A DNA stretch of 64,000 bases from Aphelocoma coerulescens (Eukaryota > Chordata > Aves > Passeriformes > Corvidae): contig NC_091023.1 in assembly GCF_041296385.1 (NCBI RefSeq), forward strand, positions 23,065,924 to 23,129,923, read 5' to 3'. The position numbers and the translations under genes were made by a program. Under the pieces are notes generated by a model, which was not told where the DNA came from, made no database searches, and saw only the letters and a list, made by a program, of their open reading frames with translations. Below are positions 37,561 to 48,560 of this stretch, piece after piece; within the stretch, counting starts at the first letter, position 1, and each line of letters starts with the position of its first letter.

Positions 37561-40431
37561 TCTTAACATTTTTCAGGCTTTGAAATACAAACTAAAAGTG
37601 AATGGACTTAACCTAAGAAAGTTTAAATATTAAAAAGAAATATTGACTTATGTGTTTAACTGTCTCTGAATCCAGGATTTTTTCCTGAGTATTTCTTTCA
37701 ATGGAAGCACTGGCCTTTTGGCTTTCAGCTCCAATTTAGAGGTTTTTTCCTGAAAATTGAAATTTCCCCTTTCTACGCAGCTCTGGCAATTATATAAACT
37801 GGGATTTCCAGGGTATGAAAGAGTTTCATAGGCAGCTGAAACACAAGGAAATATTGTGGTAGAGTTAAGAACTGAACCTAAGTTTATCTTAATCCCAGTC
37901 CAGTGACTTAGGCAGAGGGATTTTAACATTTCTTCTCCTTGAGATCACAGATAGTGCCAAGATCTGGATGGGAGCTTTTACTGAGTGTAAGAATAGATGC
38001 TCATGAAAGGTGTTACTGATGTTGTTTTAGTAAAACATAAAATCTGAGCCGTGCTCCCTGCCAGGCTGACGGGGTGGACTCTGTCAAGGTTTTCTGGGCC
38101 GTGCTGCAGGCTGGGAGGCTGGGCTGGGAAAGCCACACTGGCTGGATGCAATCCAGGGAGGAACTCCGCTCAGAGCACAGCCAAGGCTGCAGAACTCCTT
38201 CCACGTCCTTTAAAGTCAGAGCAGGCGAGAGCTGGAGTGCTCCACTGAGATAACAGGGAAATGGGATTTTGGGGAGGTTCCCCAGCAGTTTGGGGGACAC
38301 TTGGGGGGTCCTGGGTGTGGGGAGTAGTCTGCAGAGGCTCCTGGTCAACAAAGCAGATGAATCACTGCAGCAAACCTGCTGGTTCATGGGCACATTCCTC
38401 ATCCCTCTGGAACTGTGTGCTTTCTGGATGCATTCGAGCCAAATCCAGGATTTTCAGCTTCTTTCAAGGGTGCCTGCGTAAAATGCAATAGCCTGAGCAG
38501 TGCAGTCACATGGGATAGCTGCTTCTGCCCTTTTGTCTTGTGAGTGTACTAATAAATCTGATTCAGTGCAAGCCAGTATTTGAGTTGGCTATTTGAGTAC
38601 CCACTGGTAGTTTTTAAGCCAGGCTGATTGTCAGCATCTCTGCCTGAATGGAATGCCCCAGTATTAAAACTGGGCAATTTTGATACTTGGGCAAAATGTG
38701 TGGGTGCATTTACCAACACTGTCATTTTTTTTAATGACAGCCCTTTGGAGTGCAGTGGAGAGGGAGGATCTGTCATTTGTTTTTCTTTTGGATAATGTCA
38801 AAGAGAAAGAAACATGCTGCTTGTTTAAGCTGACAACTCACAGGTTTAGCATTTGAGTCAGGCAAATTTGTACAGTGTGTTTTTGAAACCAAGGAAGTAT
38901 TAATCTTACCCCATTTATGCAGCGATCCAAAAACAAATATAGCTTTTGTAGCCAAAAATTAAGGCAGGCTTTTCCAACTCTGAGTTGTGACTCTGTTTCA
39001 GATTCAGTATCAGACATACAAAACATCCCATTATTTTTTACAGATTAAAAAAAAAATAAAAGAAGAAAAAGAAAGTTAAAGGAGAAAGTAGCATGTCTGT
39101 ATTTTCCTTTCTCATGCAGAAAGCAGGGAAGCACACTGGGCTGAAATCTCATCAGAGAGAATGCCAGGTACTATTGCTAACAAAATGACAACTATTTGAT
39201 ATTAGGGTTTTATAAAAATGACTTTAAAAAAGAGTTTGAGTTCAAAGTGGGAAGTTCACTAATAGGTCTGAAGCAAACATGTTCCTGATTACACCCCATT
39301 AAGAAGGTGGAATGCAGCGAGTACTGCTTCCCCTGAGGAAGCCCCAGCGCACGCGATGTGGAGTCTGCAGCCAGCCCAGCAGACGATGCCAGACCCGCTG
39401 ACCCTGGGAATCTTGCAGTATATTTTCAAAGATAATGTGTCTTATGGGCTTCAGTGGCAGGGAGGGGAAGAGGGACTTCACTGCATGGATTTTGAAAGGG
39501 TCTGGAATAAGATCAGTTAACTGTGTGCTTTGTTCTGGGATGCATTTGCTCATCTCTAATAACATGTTAAAAACTCAGAAGTGTCTTAAGCTCTGCTGTA
39601 TTTTGGCATGCTCATTTGTTCCACGGCTGCCTTGTGCACATCCAAGGCAATGATCCTGTTCCAAGTGGTTTCTGGTGAGGCAGAGCTGTACGATTCCTTT
39701 GAATCATAACATGAGTCTGGTATGAGTCTTGTCGTGATGTGTCCCTGCCTGTGGAATATGAGAAATTTCTTCATTATTTTTCATCAGACAACCCCATGGA
39801 AAATAAAGTTCACGTGGCGAAACTGCAGAGGCAGAGCGAGGTGATATTCCAGGGACACTGTACATGCTGTGCCTGTTGGTCTGTATGCCCAGGGAGAGAA
39901 ATGCATCACTGGCTGGTGATTAACCATCCCTGGAGGTGGCTGGGAAACCTGCACATGCTGGTTCGGAGGTAGGACGAAGGCAAGGAAAGCTTGGGCATCT
40001 TATCAGAAATCACACCACTAATGCCATCAGCATTTCTTGGGAAGGCTGGGTTATAACTCAGCTTGTATTTGTACCTACGCCAGCCATCCCAGGGGGTGCA
40101 GATTTTAAATGCACACACATTTCATTCTGCATGACAACACCTTGAAACGTAGGTTAGTTAAGACAAACCGCCGTCAATTAAGTTTATTGGATGATGTCAG
40201 TGATGTAGGTGATATATATATACATAATCATGGATTTAGAAAAAGGCCCACTCATCTCTGGATCTGCAAACAGTTTGTCAATAACAGGAGAAAATTTACA
40301 GTGACAGTCAGTGTGATTTTGCAATATGCAAAATGGACTTAATTATCAGCATGAGAAATCACTGCATGAAGAGTAAGGATGTTGATTTGTGTTTTTGTTC
40401 TTTGTTTTGAAAAAACACCATCTGCCAATAG
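37561..40431. other. Non-coding stretch, no gene seen
   Basis: Ordinary single-copy DNA. A purine-rich, A-rich tract lies at 39043-39090. Open frames up to 129 codons (minus, 38013-38402) fall in a G+C-richer patch and lack recognised content. Confidence 0.55.
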
Positions 40432-40578
40432 CAGGATTATTTTCAAAGCCATTACCTATGGATGTGCTAGAAAGAGAGCCATATACTGCCCTTCAGCTGG
40501 AGCTGGTGGTCCCTAGCAAGGTGTACACAGAAGCAGCCATGCCTGGTCTGTTGGACTTTAATTATAATCAGACTCCAG
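40432..40578 (+). other. Candidate symmetric exon (unassigned)
   Basis: A 147-nt open segment lies between an AG at 40430-40431 and a GT at 40579-40580. The junctions read CCAATAG before and CCAG|GTAG after. The segment is a multiple of three and enters and leaves in the same phase, as cassette exons do. The translation contains MDVLEREPYTALQLELVV and looks protein-like, with balanced composition and Pro and Tyr. Upstream pyrimidines are present (TTTTTGTTCTTTGTTTT) but are separated from the AG by about 20 mostly purine/C bases. I recognise no family. It could be an alternative exon, an extinct exon or chance. Confidence 0.25.
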
Positions 40579-43093
40579 GTAGTTGAATTTTCCCTGATGC
40601 TATTTTTTGCCAGTGGTAGATGATGTTGCTAACAGCTGTCACTGAATTTTCATTGCATTTTATTTAATTGCAAGCTGTGAGCAGAGACAACGAAGAGTAA
40701 AGGAATGAAGACTTCAGACACTATCCCAAATTATGTGGATGTTCTGGCTTTGGTAATTCAGTTTTGAATTTCTGAAGGAAATAATTAAATTGTTATCTTC
40801 ACAGTCTGAAAATTATTATTCTTAGATCTCAGTGTGTAATTCCTTCTGCTTTGGACTACAAATGTACTTGTGACTTTTTCGCCTCAGGTGTCTTCAGCTC
40901 AAATTAAAGCCAAAAAGATTGCATTGGCATTCTTGTCTTCCACAGCCTTCCAGTGGGACCAAAAATGACACTGGCTTTCAAAAAGAGTATGATTCAAACT
41001 CATATGAGGTTAAATAGATTTCAGTGTGACCAAAATATGTATTAGGTATTATAAGGGGTATAAGTTTAATTAATGACATCTGTAATTGTTAGAATATTTT
41101 TATAATTATTACTAACAGCTAAAATATTAGAAAGCAAGAGCAATGACCTTAGCCCCAATGCAGGATTTGCAGTGTAAGCCACTGGGTACCCTGAGGGATG
41201 TCCCATCCACTTTCACACTTAGAAATAAGGAATCTGGTTTGTTCACTCGGAGTGGTTGGAGTGCAGGATTCAGCCCTTCAGTTTTCTCTTCTTCTCCCCT
41301 TCTGTTTTCCCCTTGGCAGGGTGGGGGAAGGCAGCTTCAGCGTGCTGGGGATTATCTAAGGGCTCAGGCATAGTACTGAAGTGTGCTCTCTAGGAATGAT
41401 TTCATATTTGATCAGCCTCTCAAGATGGGTTTCAAATCCAATACTGATGCATTTTTTTCCCAGGATTGTAAGTTGTTTGACAATTCCTGGGAGCGACCCT
41501 TGTAAGGGCTTAGCCCCCTATTTGCTTATACAAAGTAAACAATTGCAATAACAACGTCAGTAACTTCCAAATCCCTACTTCTTAGTTTATTAAGTTGATC
41601 CAAACTGAGCACTGCCCCATTCTCTTTCAGGCTAGTAGTGCTGGATTTGTGTGTTGGATTCTGAAGCCATGTCCATGTTTTTAGCAAGCCTGACCTTCTC
41701 CCTTCAGTGTGTTACAATTCCTTTACTATTTGTTTTAATGTCCTCTCCCTCAGGTTGACTTCCACAAGTCTGTGTTTGGATCTGGCTAATGGTAATTGAT
41801 CCAAATGAAATTAAATTGGAGAAAAGCCATTGCTTATGAAGAAAGATCTGTGTGACTTCGGCTGGACTGATGGGTTCTCAAATCCTCGATTTTTCTTACA
41901 GCCACTTCTTCCATAATATCATCCCAATTTACCAAATCAGATCTTAAATTATCTCCTCTGCTTCTGATCCAATGACTTTTGGAGTTTATTTTTGTTTTTC
42001 CGGTTGTTTTGCTCCTTTCTTGGCAGTCATGTTCCAGCTACAGCCTTGTTCACGGGGCAAAGGTGCCTAATATTACACGTACTGCACGCTTCTTCCATTG
42101 GGGCAGCTGTAATTTGCACTGATGATGCTTATTTTTTGCACAAAGTAATTTGTATTCTTGCAGGGGTTTTTCAATACTGATGGAGAAAGGAGCTTCAGTA
42201 TCTCAGATGCATGTTTTGACATATGTTTTCTTACAAAGTGATCTGTGGTTCAGAAATAGGCTATCCTTGTGGGTCAAGAGCTGTTGCTTTAACTAGTGCT
42301 CATGCCTTGTATTCATGAGAGGCTGTAATTGATTCCCATCTCTTTTATGGAATAGTCCTATTTTCTCACTGAATAGATGCTTCTGGTTCTTTTAAAGGCA
42401 GCATTCATCTCAATCAGCTCGCTGTTGCTTTTTCACTACTGTCACCCAAGGAGGAGCCCCACCAACCTCCTCCTCCCCACTTCAAATCATAACATTCAAA
42501 TATTAATTTTCTTGTCTGGGTAGAACTCCAGACTCGTGGAAGAGCTTCTCCCCAACCAAGCAAGAAAAATACCAAAGGCTTTGAGATTTAAGATAAAATA
42601 CTAGAAGTTGGTACCTGTGCTTTAAAGTGTCTTTGAAATAGGTGCAATTTTTGGGGAGGAAGCTGAAGATGAGCTGAGCTGAGGGATTTCCAGAGGCTGT
42701 ACCTAATAACATGGACTTGTGCTGCAGCCTCAGAGCTTAACATCGTAAAACTGCAGAATAAAAGGGCTAATAGAAAAAGTTAAGTGCAAACTGGGTAAAA
42801 TAAGGGGAGATCAGTGTTTGTAACCTGCCATGAAGAGGGCATTCAGTCTCTTTGTTCTCCTCTTGCATTTTGGAAATCTATAGGTACCTGGGCTTCATGC
42901 CCACAGGATCCATAGTGAATAAAGCTGCATGTCAGGAATAAGAATCCCCAGTCCACATCTAGGAGGTGTGGGTTTCCCCTCATTGCAGCATCTCTAAATA
43001 CTGAAAAAAATCAATAGGTTTGCATTGGTTATTTGTTTTTACTGTTTTCTACTAAAAAAGAAATTAAACCTTCCTTTGGCCACCTTTCTGCAG
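40579..43093. other. Non-coding stretch, no gene seen
   Basis: A+T-rich single-copy DNA with no recognised repeat or exon. Short open frames at 41143-41373 and 41992-42180 carry no recognisable content. Confidence 0.55.
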
Positions 43094-43257
43094 TCACCGA
43101 CTTTCGGCACCTTCTTTGGAGCTTATGGGACAACTTGTTTCATAAAAATTTACTCAATGGGGATAGATACAGGCACAATGTGGCATTAAAACAAGCTGCT
43201 TTTATCAGGGAACGAGAATGTCTTAAGATTTCTACTTCATCTTATCATGACATGTAA
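43094..43257 (+). other. Candidate terminal exon (unassigned)
   Basis: A strong acceptor-like site (pyrimidine-rich CCTTCCTTTGGCCACCTTTCTGCAG-type context ending at 43093) is followed by 164 nt open to TAA at 43255-43257. The translation has aromatic and basic residues, starting around TDFRHLLWSLWDNLF. No family is recognised and no upstream partner exon was found in the window. AG sites with good pyrimidine tracts are common by chance, so confidence is low. Confidence 0.18.
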
Positions 43258-43550
43258 CTCCATAGTGGAGAAGGCCAGGAGCAATAAGAATGAGAAACCA
43301 GAGCCCTGAAAAATGCTTGCCAGGAAAACTGAAGTCCCATGGAAAGTGCTGCCTGTCTAGGCTGAGGTTTGCAAACTTTTTGCACAAGTCTAAGCTCAAT
43401 TTTCAGTAAAATCTGGCCTGATTCATCATTTCAAATCAAAGCCAGGTGGGATTTCATGTGATTGCAGGTGAGATCCACTGGCCTCTCAAGGGTTTTGCTT
43501 CCTGAGCTGAGGCAATGGAACCCTCTGCCAGATAATGCTGTTTTGGTTTA

Positions 43551-43565
43551 TTTTTTTTTTTTTTT
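43551..43565. repeat. Poly(T) run, 15 nt
   Basis: Fifteen consecutive T residues, with no recognisable retroposon body on the complementary strand. Confidence 0.9.
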
Positions 43566-43739
43566 CTCATGGGCTCCTGCAAATTGACACTGGCACAGTT
43601 TGTGTGAGGACAAGGTTTTGGTGTGTCTGGAGGGCAAATTTCACTAGAGCAATGTTGTGTGACAACCGACCTGATGTTCTCCCTCACTGTGGGGCCTCAG
43701 CCCCAAAGCTGGTGTGATACCCAGGGCATGTGTTATAGC

Positions 43740-44010
43740 CTAGTGTGATATAATCTGTGAAAGGGCCTTAAATCTGATATAACTGCAATTAAATTCTTCC
43801 ATAGTGGGCATGCCATAATCCCATCATAATTGCCAGCATGGGTTAGTAGCACTGCTCATATGGCACATAAACAGCAGAAAATGCATGCTCCAATGGATTT
43901 TCCTTTTTCCCCTTCATATTGGCCTGATAAAGTAATAGGCAATTAGGAATAGTTCAAAATTCCCTTGGAATTTACCATTTAATTAAGATACTCATATTAA
44001 ATAGCCCCAG
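43740..44010. promoter_or_regulatory. Putative conserved regulatory block
   Basis: Unique A+T-rich DNA with AATTAG near 43941, TTAATTAA at 43979-43986 and an ATGCATGC-like word near 43882. No repeats or open frames. The motif mixture resembles amniote developmental enhancers. Confidence 0.38.
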
Positions 44011-44301
44011 GCCACCAGCATGTGCACCAAATCCTCAGGCTCTCACTGCCTTCCTTCCCAAGCTCCTCCATTTCCTTGGAATTTGGCTGGAAGTTTGGAC
44101 ACTGGAGGCCCCGAGCTCTGTTTTTAAGACATTTTTCAAAGGGTTCATGGAATTTTGTGGCACTGGTTTTAGTGCAGAGATAAACAAGTTGGTCACACAC
44201 TCCTGTGTTAAAACAAATCGATGCCCTATATCACACTGTTTGCATTATCACCAGGGTGGAAGGGTGGAGAGGTGGGAATGGTTAGGGAGCAGAGGAGGAG
44301 G

Positions 44302-44319
44302 GAGAGAGAGAGAGAGAGA
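44302..44319. repeat. GA dinucleotide run
   Basis: A run of nine GA units within a longer purine-rich tract (about 44281-44330). Confidence 0.9.
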
Positions 44320-44369
44320 TGTTGAAGACTCAGGTGAGTTGAATTTCCAGTGAAAATACCTCTTTGACC

Positions 44370-44620
44370 TGATGGATACAATCTTATCTTCTGAATAGAT
44401 TAATTCATGAAGGACCCGATTCCACCTTCATTTTGCTTACAGCTCTCACTGATATCATTTAAACATGCATTCCTAGGGACAGGCAGGATATATGTGCCAG
44501 GATTTAAAAATCCATAAGGATCATTAAAGAGCAGAGTTAAAATATTCATTTGCTCATGAATGGCACACAATGACATTAAGCTTTTGATGCCTTTAGGCTT
44601 CTCAACAGAGAATCAGGGAT
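44370..44620. promoter_or_regulatory. Putative conserved regulatory block
   Basis: GATTAATTCATGA near 44398, ATCATTTAAACATGCAT near 44453 and TTCATTTGCTCATGAATG near 44546 cluster in 250 bp of unique, non-coding DNA. This fits a homeodomain-type enhancer. The call is inference from motifs. Confidence 0.33.
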
Positions 44621-44797
44621 TAAAGTAGATTTCACAAATAAACAAATAAATAATCTCAGTAATGTCTCCACACTAATGTGTTCAGACTCAGTTGAACTGT
44701 TCACCACTAGAAATACGTATCTTGACAGAGGTTGATGCTCCTGCTGAAACCATGTTGGGGTAAACAGTTTTTGTAAAGTTTAAGATTTATGTAAGAA

Positions 44798-45092
44798 ATG
44801 CAATCAATAAATGCCAGGCTGTGGCAAAACCACTTCAGCTTTCCTGCAGTGGAACAGCTACCGTGGACTTCAAACCCCCCTGTCTGCTGGCAGTGGGAAT
44901 CCACCCGTACCAGACTATTTGCCCACGATTTTATGGGGTTGGCTGTCACAAACCTTCCACACACTTCAAAAGGTACGGCTTTACCTTGGTACTCTTTGTC
45001 CCAGAAAGGGATTACAAGCTGACTTCAGCAAGCTCGTGCTATTCCTGGTGCGCCGTCTTAGAGCTGCTCAGACACAATTGAGAGCTGGGTAA
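44798..45092 (+). other. Segment open in all three forward frames
   Basis: All three forward frames are open from about 44821 to 45022. Each translation lacks a recognised domain. There is an AG-rich 5' context but no clear pyrimidine tract. It is recorded because simultaneous openness is unusual in DNA of this composition. It may simply reflect local depletion of TA dinucleotides in stop contexts. Confidence 0.15.
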
Positions 45093-45660
45093 TTGTTTTA
45101 TGGGTTACTTAGCAAATCCAGACATATTTATTTAGCATAAATACCCCGATAAGTGAGAACTACTGAGATGGTACCAGAGTTCTGTGCATCTCCCCAGTTC
45201 AGTGCTTTGCCACATAATCTCTGATAGAATAAGAAGGATCTTTGACATCATACTGTATGTTTAAACTAGCATCCTACATCAGTCACTGAATTCCTTAAAA
45301 TAATCAGTTGGGGTCAGACAACTGCTTTAATAAATGTTCTTGAAATGCCAGTTGGTCTGTAAACAGCACTAAATGATATGACAGAAAATGTAGCAGCTCA
45401 GTGGAGAGATGGTGTGTGTCTGTTCTCGATATATGCTTGGCAGATAATGACAGAAAATTGGATGTACCTTTTGTAAACTTTGATAATTCATAAATCTATT
45501 GAGCAAGGTAAGTTCCATCATTAACCTTTAATCTTTTAGAAGCAAGCTGGCTGGAATCTATTTACTTTAACTAGCTTGTTCACTGATAATGCATGATTTT
45601 TAAATGTCCTTTTGTGCATTCCTTAGCTGAAGAAAAACACAGCTGTGTGTGAGACAAATT
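45093..45660. promoter_or_regulatory. Putative conserved regulatory block
   Basis: Long unique A+T-rich stretch with TTTATTTAGCATAAATA near 45128, GATAATTCATAAATC near 45482 and GATAATGCATGATTT near 45584. No coding potential and no repeats. It resembles a cluster of developmental enhancer modules. Confidence 0.35.
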
Positions 45661-47792
45661 CTATTTATTTTCTCGTTAAGAAAAGTACAAGAAGATAGTA
45701 TCATTTGAAAGCTAATAATAAAGAACTACTAAAGAACGCCCTTCATCTGTTTGCTCTGCCACTTTACGAAGGCTTTCCAAACAGTCTTTTCAGCTGTATT
45801 AGTAAGGAAAGATATCTTAAAAGTCAAAGGAAGACAAAGTTAATGCATTTATAGAAGTACCATTTCAGATAACATTTTACCTGAGTGTTTAGATTAGTTA
45901 AATATTAGAAAGGTAGGGATAATAGCATTGTTTGTATTCATAAATGTGGAAAGTTGCATTTTCAGGGCAGTGAAGTGTAAGGCATATCAAAGGTTTATCA
46001 TCCTGGAATGTGTGGGGAGCTGTGTGTCCATCCACACCGGGAGGCTGCGGGGTGCTCCCTCCTGCACTCGCTCACCAAAACCCACTGAAGACCATGAATG
46101 CTTTGGTTTAGATTTGTAAATACCTTTCTTCTCAGTTTTATTCATAGTTAAATGTTGGAAACTAGGAATATCACTAGACACCAGTTAACCACCTTCCTGG
46201 GCCTAGTGAAGCAGTGCAAGCACCGAGGGAGATTCACTGATGCAGCAAGGGAAATGAGACCAGGAAAAGTCTGGCCGTTTTTAGGGCCTTCTGCAACCCC
46301 CATTTGTAGGACAACACCTTCTCTGCTGTAAACAAGATATGAAATGAACACCCACAAAGCACCCTGGAAACAGCCAGCACACAAACACCCCTCCAGGCAC
46401 ACACAGGCATTCACACACGTGTCACACACAGCCCTGCCAGTCCAGCCACAGGGCTGTGTGTGCATGGCAGGGGGATGGAGGAGACGCGACCTGCACCTGC
46501 ATGGGCACATTTGGGCACATCGAGCTCCTCTGGCATTGCCATCTCCCCTCTGCTCATCCAAACCTGAGGACAAGCCCACAGCCTTGCAGAACTGACCAGT
46601 GGAAACAGCCCACGTGCAAACTTCTTGCACAGGGGTGCAACAATCCTGCCAGCAATCCCAGCCACTCTTTTCCATCTCGTTACCATCCTCACAGTCAGAT
46701 CTTCAAATATATGTGTTGAAATGATCTGACAATAACGGCCCTGGCTAAAATATGATGTTGTTTTGACTGAATGTGGTTTAAACTGCCATCTGCTGGCTTG
46801 TACTTTTCAGGGCCAATATTAAAAACAATGTTCCCTCTTACAGTAACCCTCATTCATATGAAAATAAAGCAGGCTGAGTAATGCCTTTCCTCCTACAATG
46901 CACAGCTGAAAATTGCACCGAGGAATACAAATGTTGCCTAGTGCAAAGGCAAATACCAGTGCTTCTAGGTAGATTCCTCAGGGATGTTTTTGTTCAATTT
47001 ACACCCAGAAGAGAAGTTTTAGTTGCAGATGCACATGTGCAGCTTCCCCCAAGTAAATGAGATGTGCACATACACATGGTGAGTTCAGAAAGTTGCTAAC
47101 GGGTTTCTTTGCCTATAAAAGCAGCTTCCTGGAATATTACCTGGGACTTTTGCCAGAGTAGGAACCAAAGATGGCCTAACTCATTCTATTCAAAGTTACA
47201 TAACAAAGTTTTGCTTTTTTTCCCCCCCTTTCCTAGACTGGCTTGAAATCTGGCAGCTACTTGCGAAGGAGGAGTTTGATACCTATATAGCTGCTTTGAA
47301 TTATTTTCTCATTGGTTTTCTTTTAAAGCTTTTGAAACATCAGGGTGTCACTGTCACTTGTTGCTCAGATGTGTTGGCAGGATCCCTGGAGGACATGAGT
47401 AGTGATGGGGTGATGTGCAGGACCATGACGTGAGCTCCGGCTGACTGTCCCTGCCAGGAACGGAACAGGATGCTTGGCTGGAGGGTGGAGGGATCCAGTG
47501 GCAGAGGATGTTACTGTCTCGTGTCTCTCTGCTCCCCAGAAATTTAAAAACAAAAATAAATAAAAAAATCCGTAAGCAGAGAAAGAAAAGGGAGAAATGT
47601 AATGTTTCTCAGGTTAAAAGCAACAGAACTTGTTCTGCAGGTTTGGGGAATATTGTGTCTCCTTGAGAGAAATAGCAGGGAGAAGGATGAGCATTGGGCT
47701 AAGAGGCAGGATGGGCCAGATCTGCCAACACCAGCAAGGACCTCATTTGCAGAGTCCTCCACCAAGCCCCATAAACCTTGCCTCGTTTATTG
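45661..47792. other. Non-coding stretch with CTCF-like site
   Basis: No exon is supported. A CA-rich patch at 46375-46440 and the G+C-rich DNA to 46660 create long open frames, including the 175-codon minus-strand frame 46148-46675. The CTCF-like site is listed separately. Confidence 0.55.
46783..46796 (-). promoter_or_regulatory. CTCF-like binding motif
   Basis: The minus strand reads CCAGCAGATGGCAG, which fits the CTCF core consensus CCASYAGRKGGCRS at every position. CTCF sites anchor chromatin loops and can insulate enhancers. Occupancy cannot be inferred from one motif. The flanks (unique, A+T-moderate) do not argue against it. Confidence 0.5.
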
Positions 47793-48003
47793 TAGAATCA
47801 TAAAATGGTTTGGATTGGAAGGGTCTTTAAAGATCATCTTGATCCAACCCCCTGCCAGGGCAGGGACAGCTTCCACTAGAGGAGGTTGCTCAGAGCCCCA
47901 TCTGGCCTGTCCCTGAATGCTTCCAGGGGTGGGGCATCCATAATTTCTCTGACTAATCTGTGCCAGGGCCTCACTGCCCTCACAGAGAAGAATTTTTTTC
48001 TAT
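47793..48003 (-). mobile_element. CR1 LINE 3'-end fragment
   Basis: About 210 bp match the 3' terminal region of avian CR1 retrotransposons, read on the minus strand. On the plus strand it starts TAGAATCATAAAATGGTTTG and continues through the familiar blocks for 'GGAAGGGTCTTTAAAGATCAT', 'TTCCACTAGAGGAGGTTGCT' and 'GGGGTGGGGCATCC'. It ends near the CACAGAGAAGAA word. Only the 3' untranslated part is present: the element is 5'-truncated, as most CR1 copies are, and carries no reverse transcriptase. Visible differences from the consensus show it is not recent. This is the best lineage marker in the window. Confidence 0.93.
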
Positions 48004-48389
48004 TCATGGTGGCAAAGTGAACTCGCAGCACTTTGGGCCAGTACAGGTGCATCCTGCAGCCTGGGTGATGTTTGACCCCACTCCCACCAGCAGGTGCAGG
48101 GCTGTCCCACACCCCAACACGCCAGCACATGGCACATGGGCACCTCCAAGGCCACAAGAAAACCCTCCAGGTCCAGCACTGCTGGCTTCTCTTGTTGGCC
48201 GAAGCAGTCAAGACAATCCAGAAGGGGATTTTAAACCACATTTCACCTGGGGGATCTCAAGGTGCTTTGCAAACACTGAGTCACTAATTCCCCCAAGTGC
48301 CCCTTTGAAGCTGGCAGGTATTGGGGGAGCAGAAGAGGGAACAGAGGCAGCTGTGCAGCTGCTGGGGCAGAGGAATGCAGTGACGACAT
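48004..48389. other. Non-coding, G+C-richer flank of CR1
   Basis: G+C-richer DNA following the CR1 fragment. I do not recognise further CR1 body here. The open frame 47960-48400 runs across the CR1 boundary and is not a gene. Confidence 0.55.
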
Positions 48390-48560
48390 CGATGACATGA
48401 CTAATTTATTTAGCAAACTGAGTTTAGCATGGTAATGAGGATGTATTTGCCATCATCCCATCATTCATCGGATTTATGAGGCTCTTTAGGCAATGAGCAC
48501 TGCTGTGGCTAAGTTTAGTTTGATTTGTTTAATTAATTCATCTAATTCATTTTGACTGAA
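48390..48560. promoter_or_regulatory. Putative conserved regulatory block
   Basis: ACTAATTTATTTAGCA near 48399, TTAATTAA at 48529-48536 and TCTAATTCATTTTGA near 48541 lie in 170 bp of unique DNA. This is a strong homeodomain-type motif cluster without coding potential. Confidence 0.38.

Noticed and set aside
46148..46675. 175-codon minus-strand open frame
   Set aside because: It spans a CA-rich, G+C-rich patch that is open in several frames. The translation is Cys/Val-rich low-complexity with no domain.
47960..48400. 146-codon plus-strand open frame
   Set aside because: It begins inside the CR1 3' fragment, which is non-coding on this strand, and runs into G+C-rich flank.
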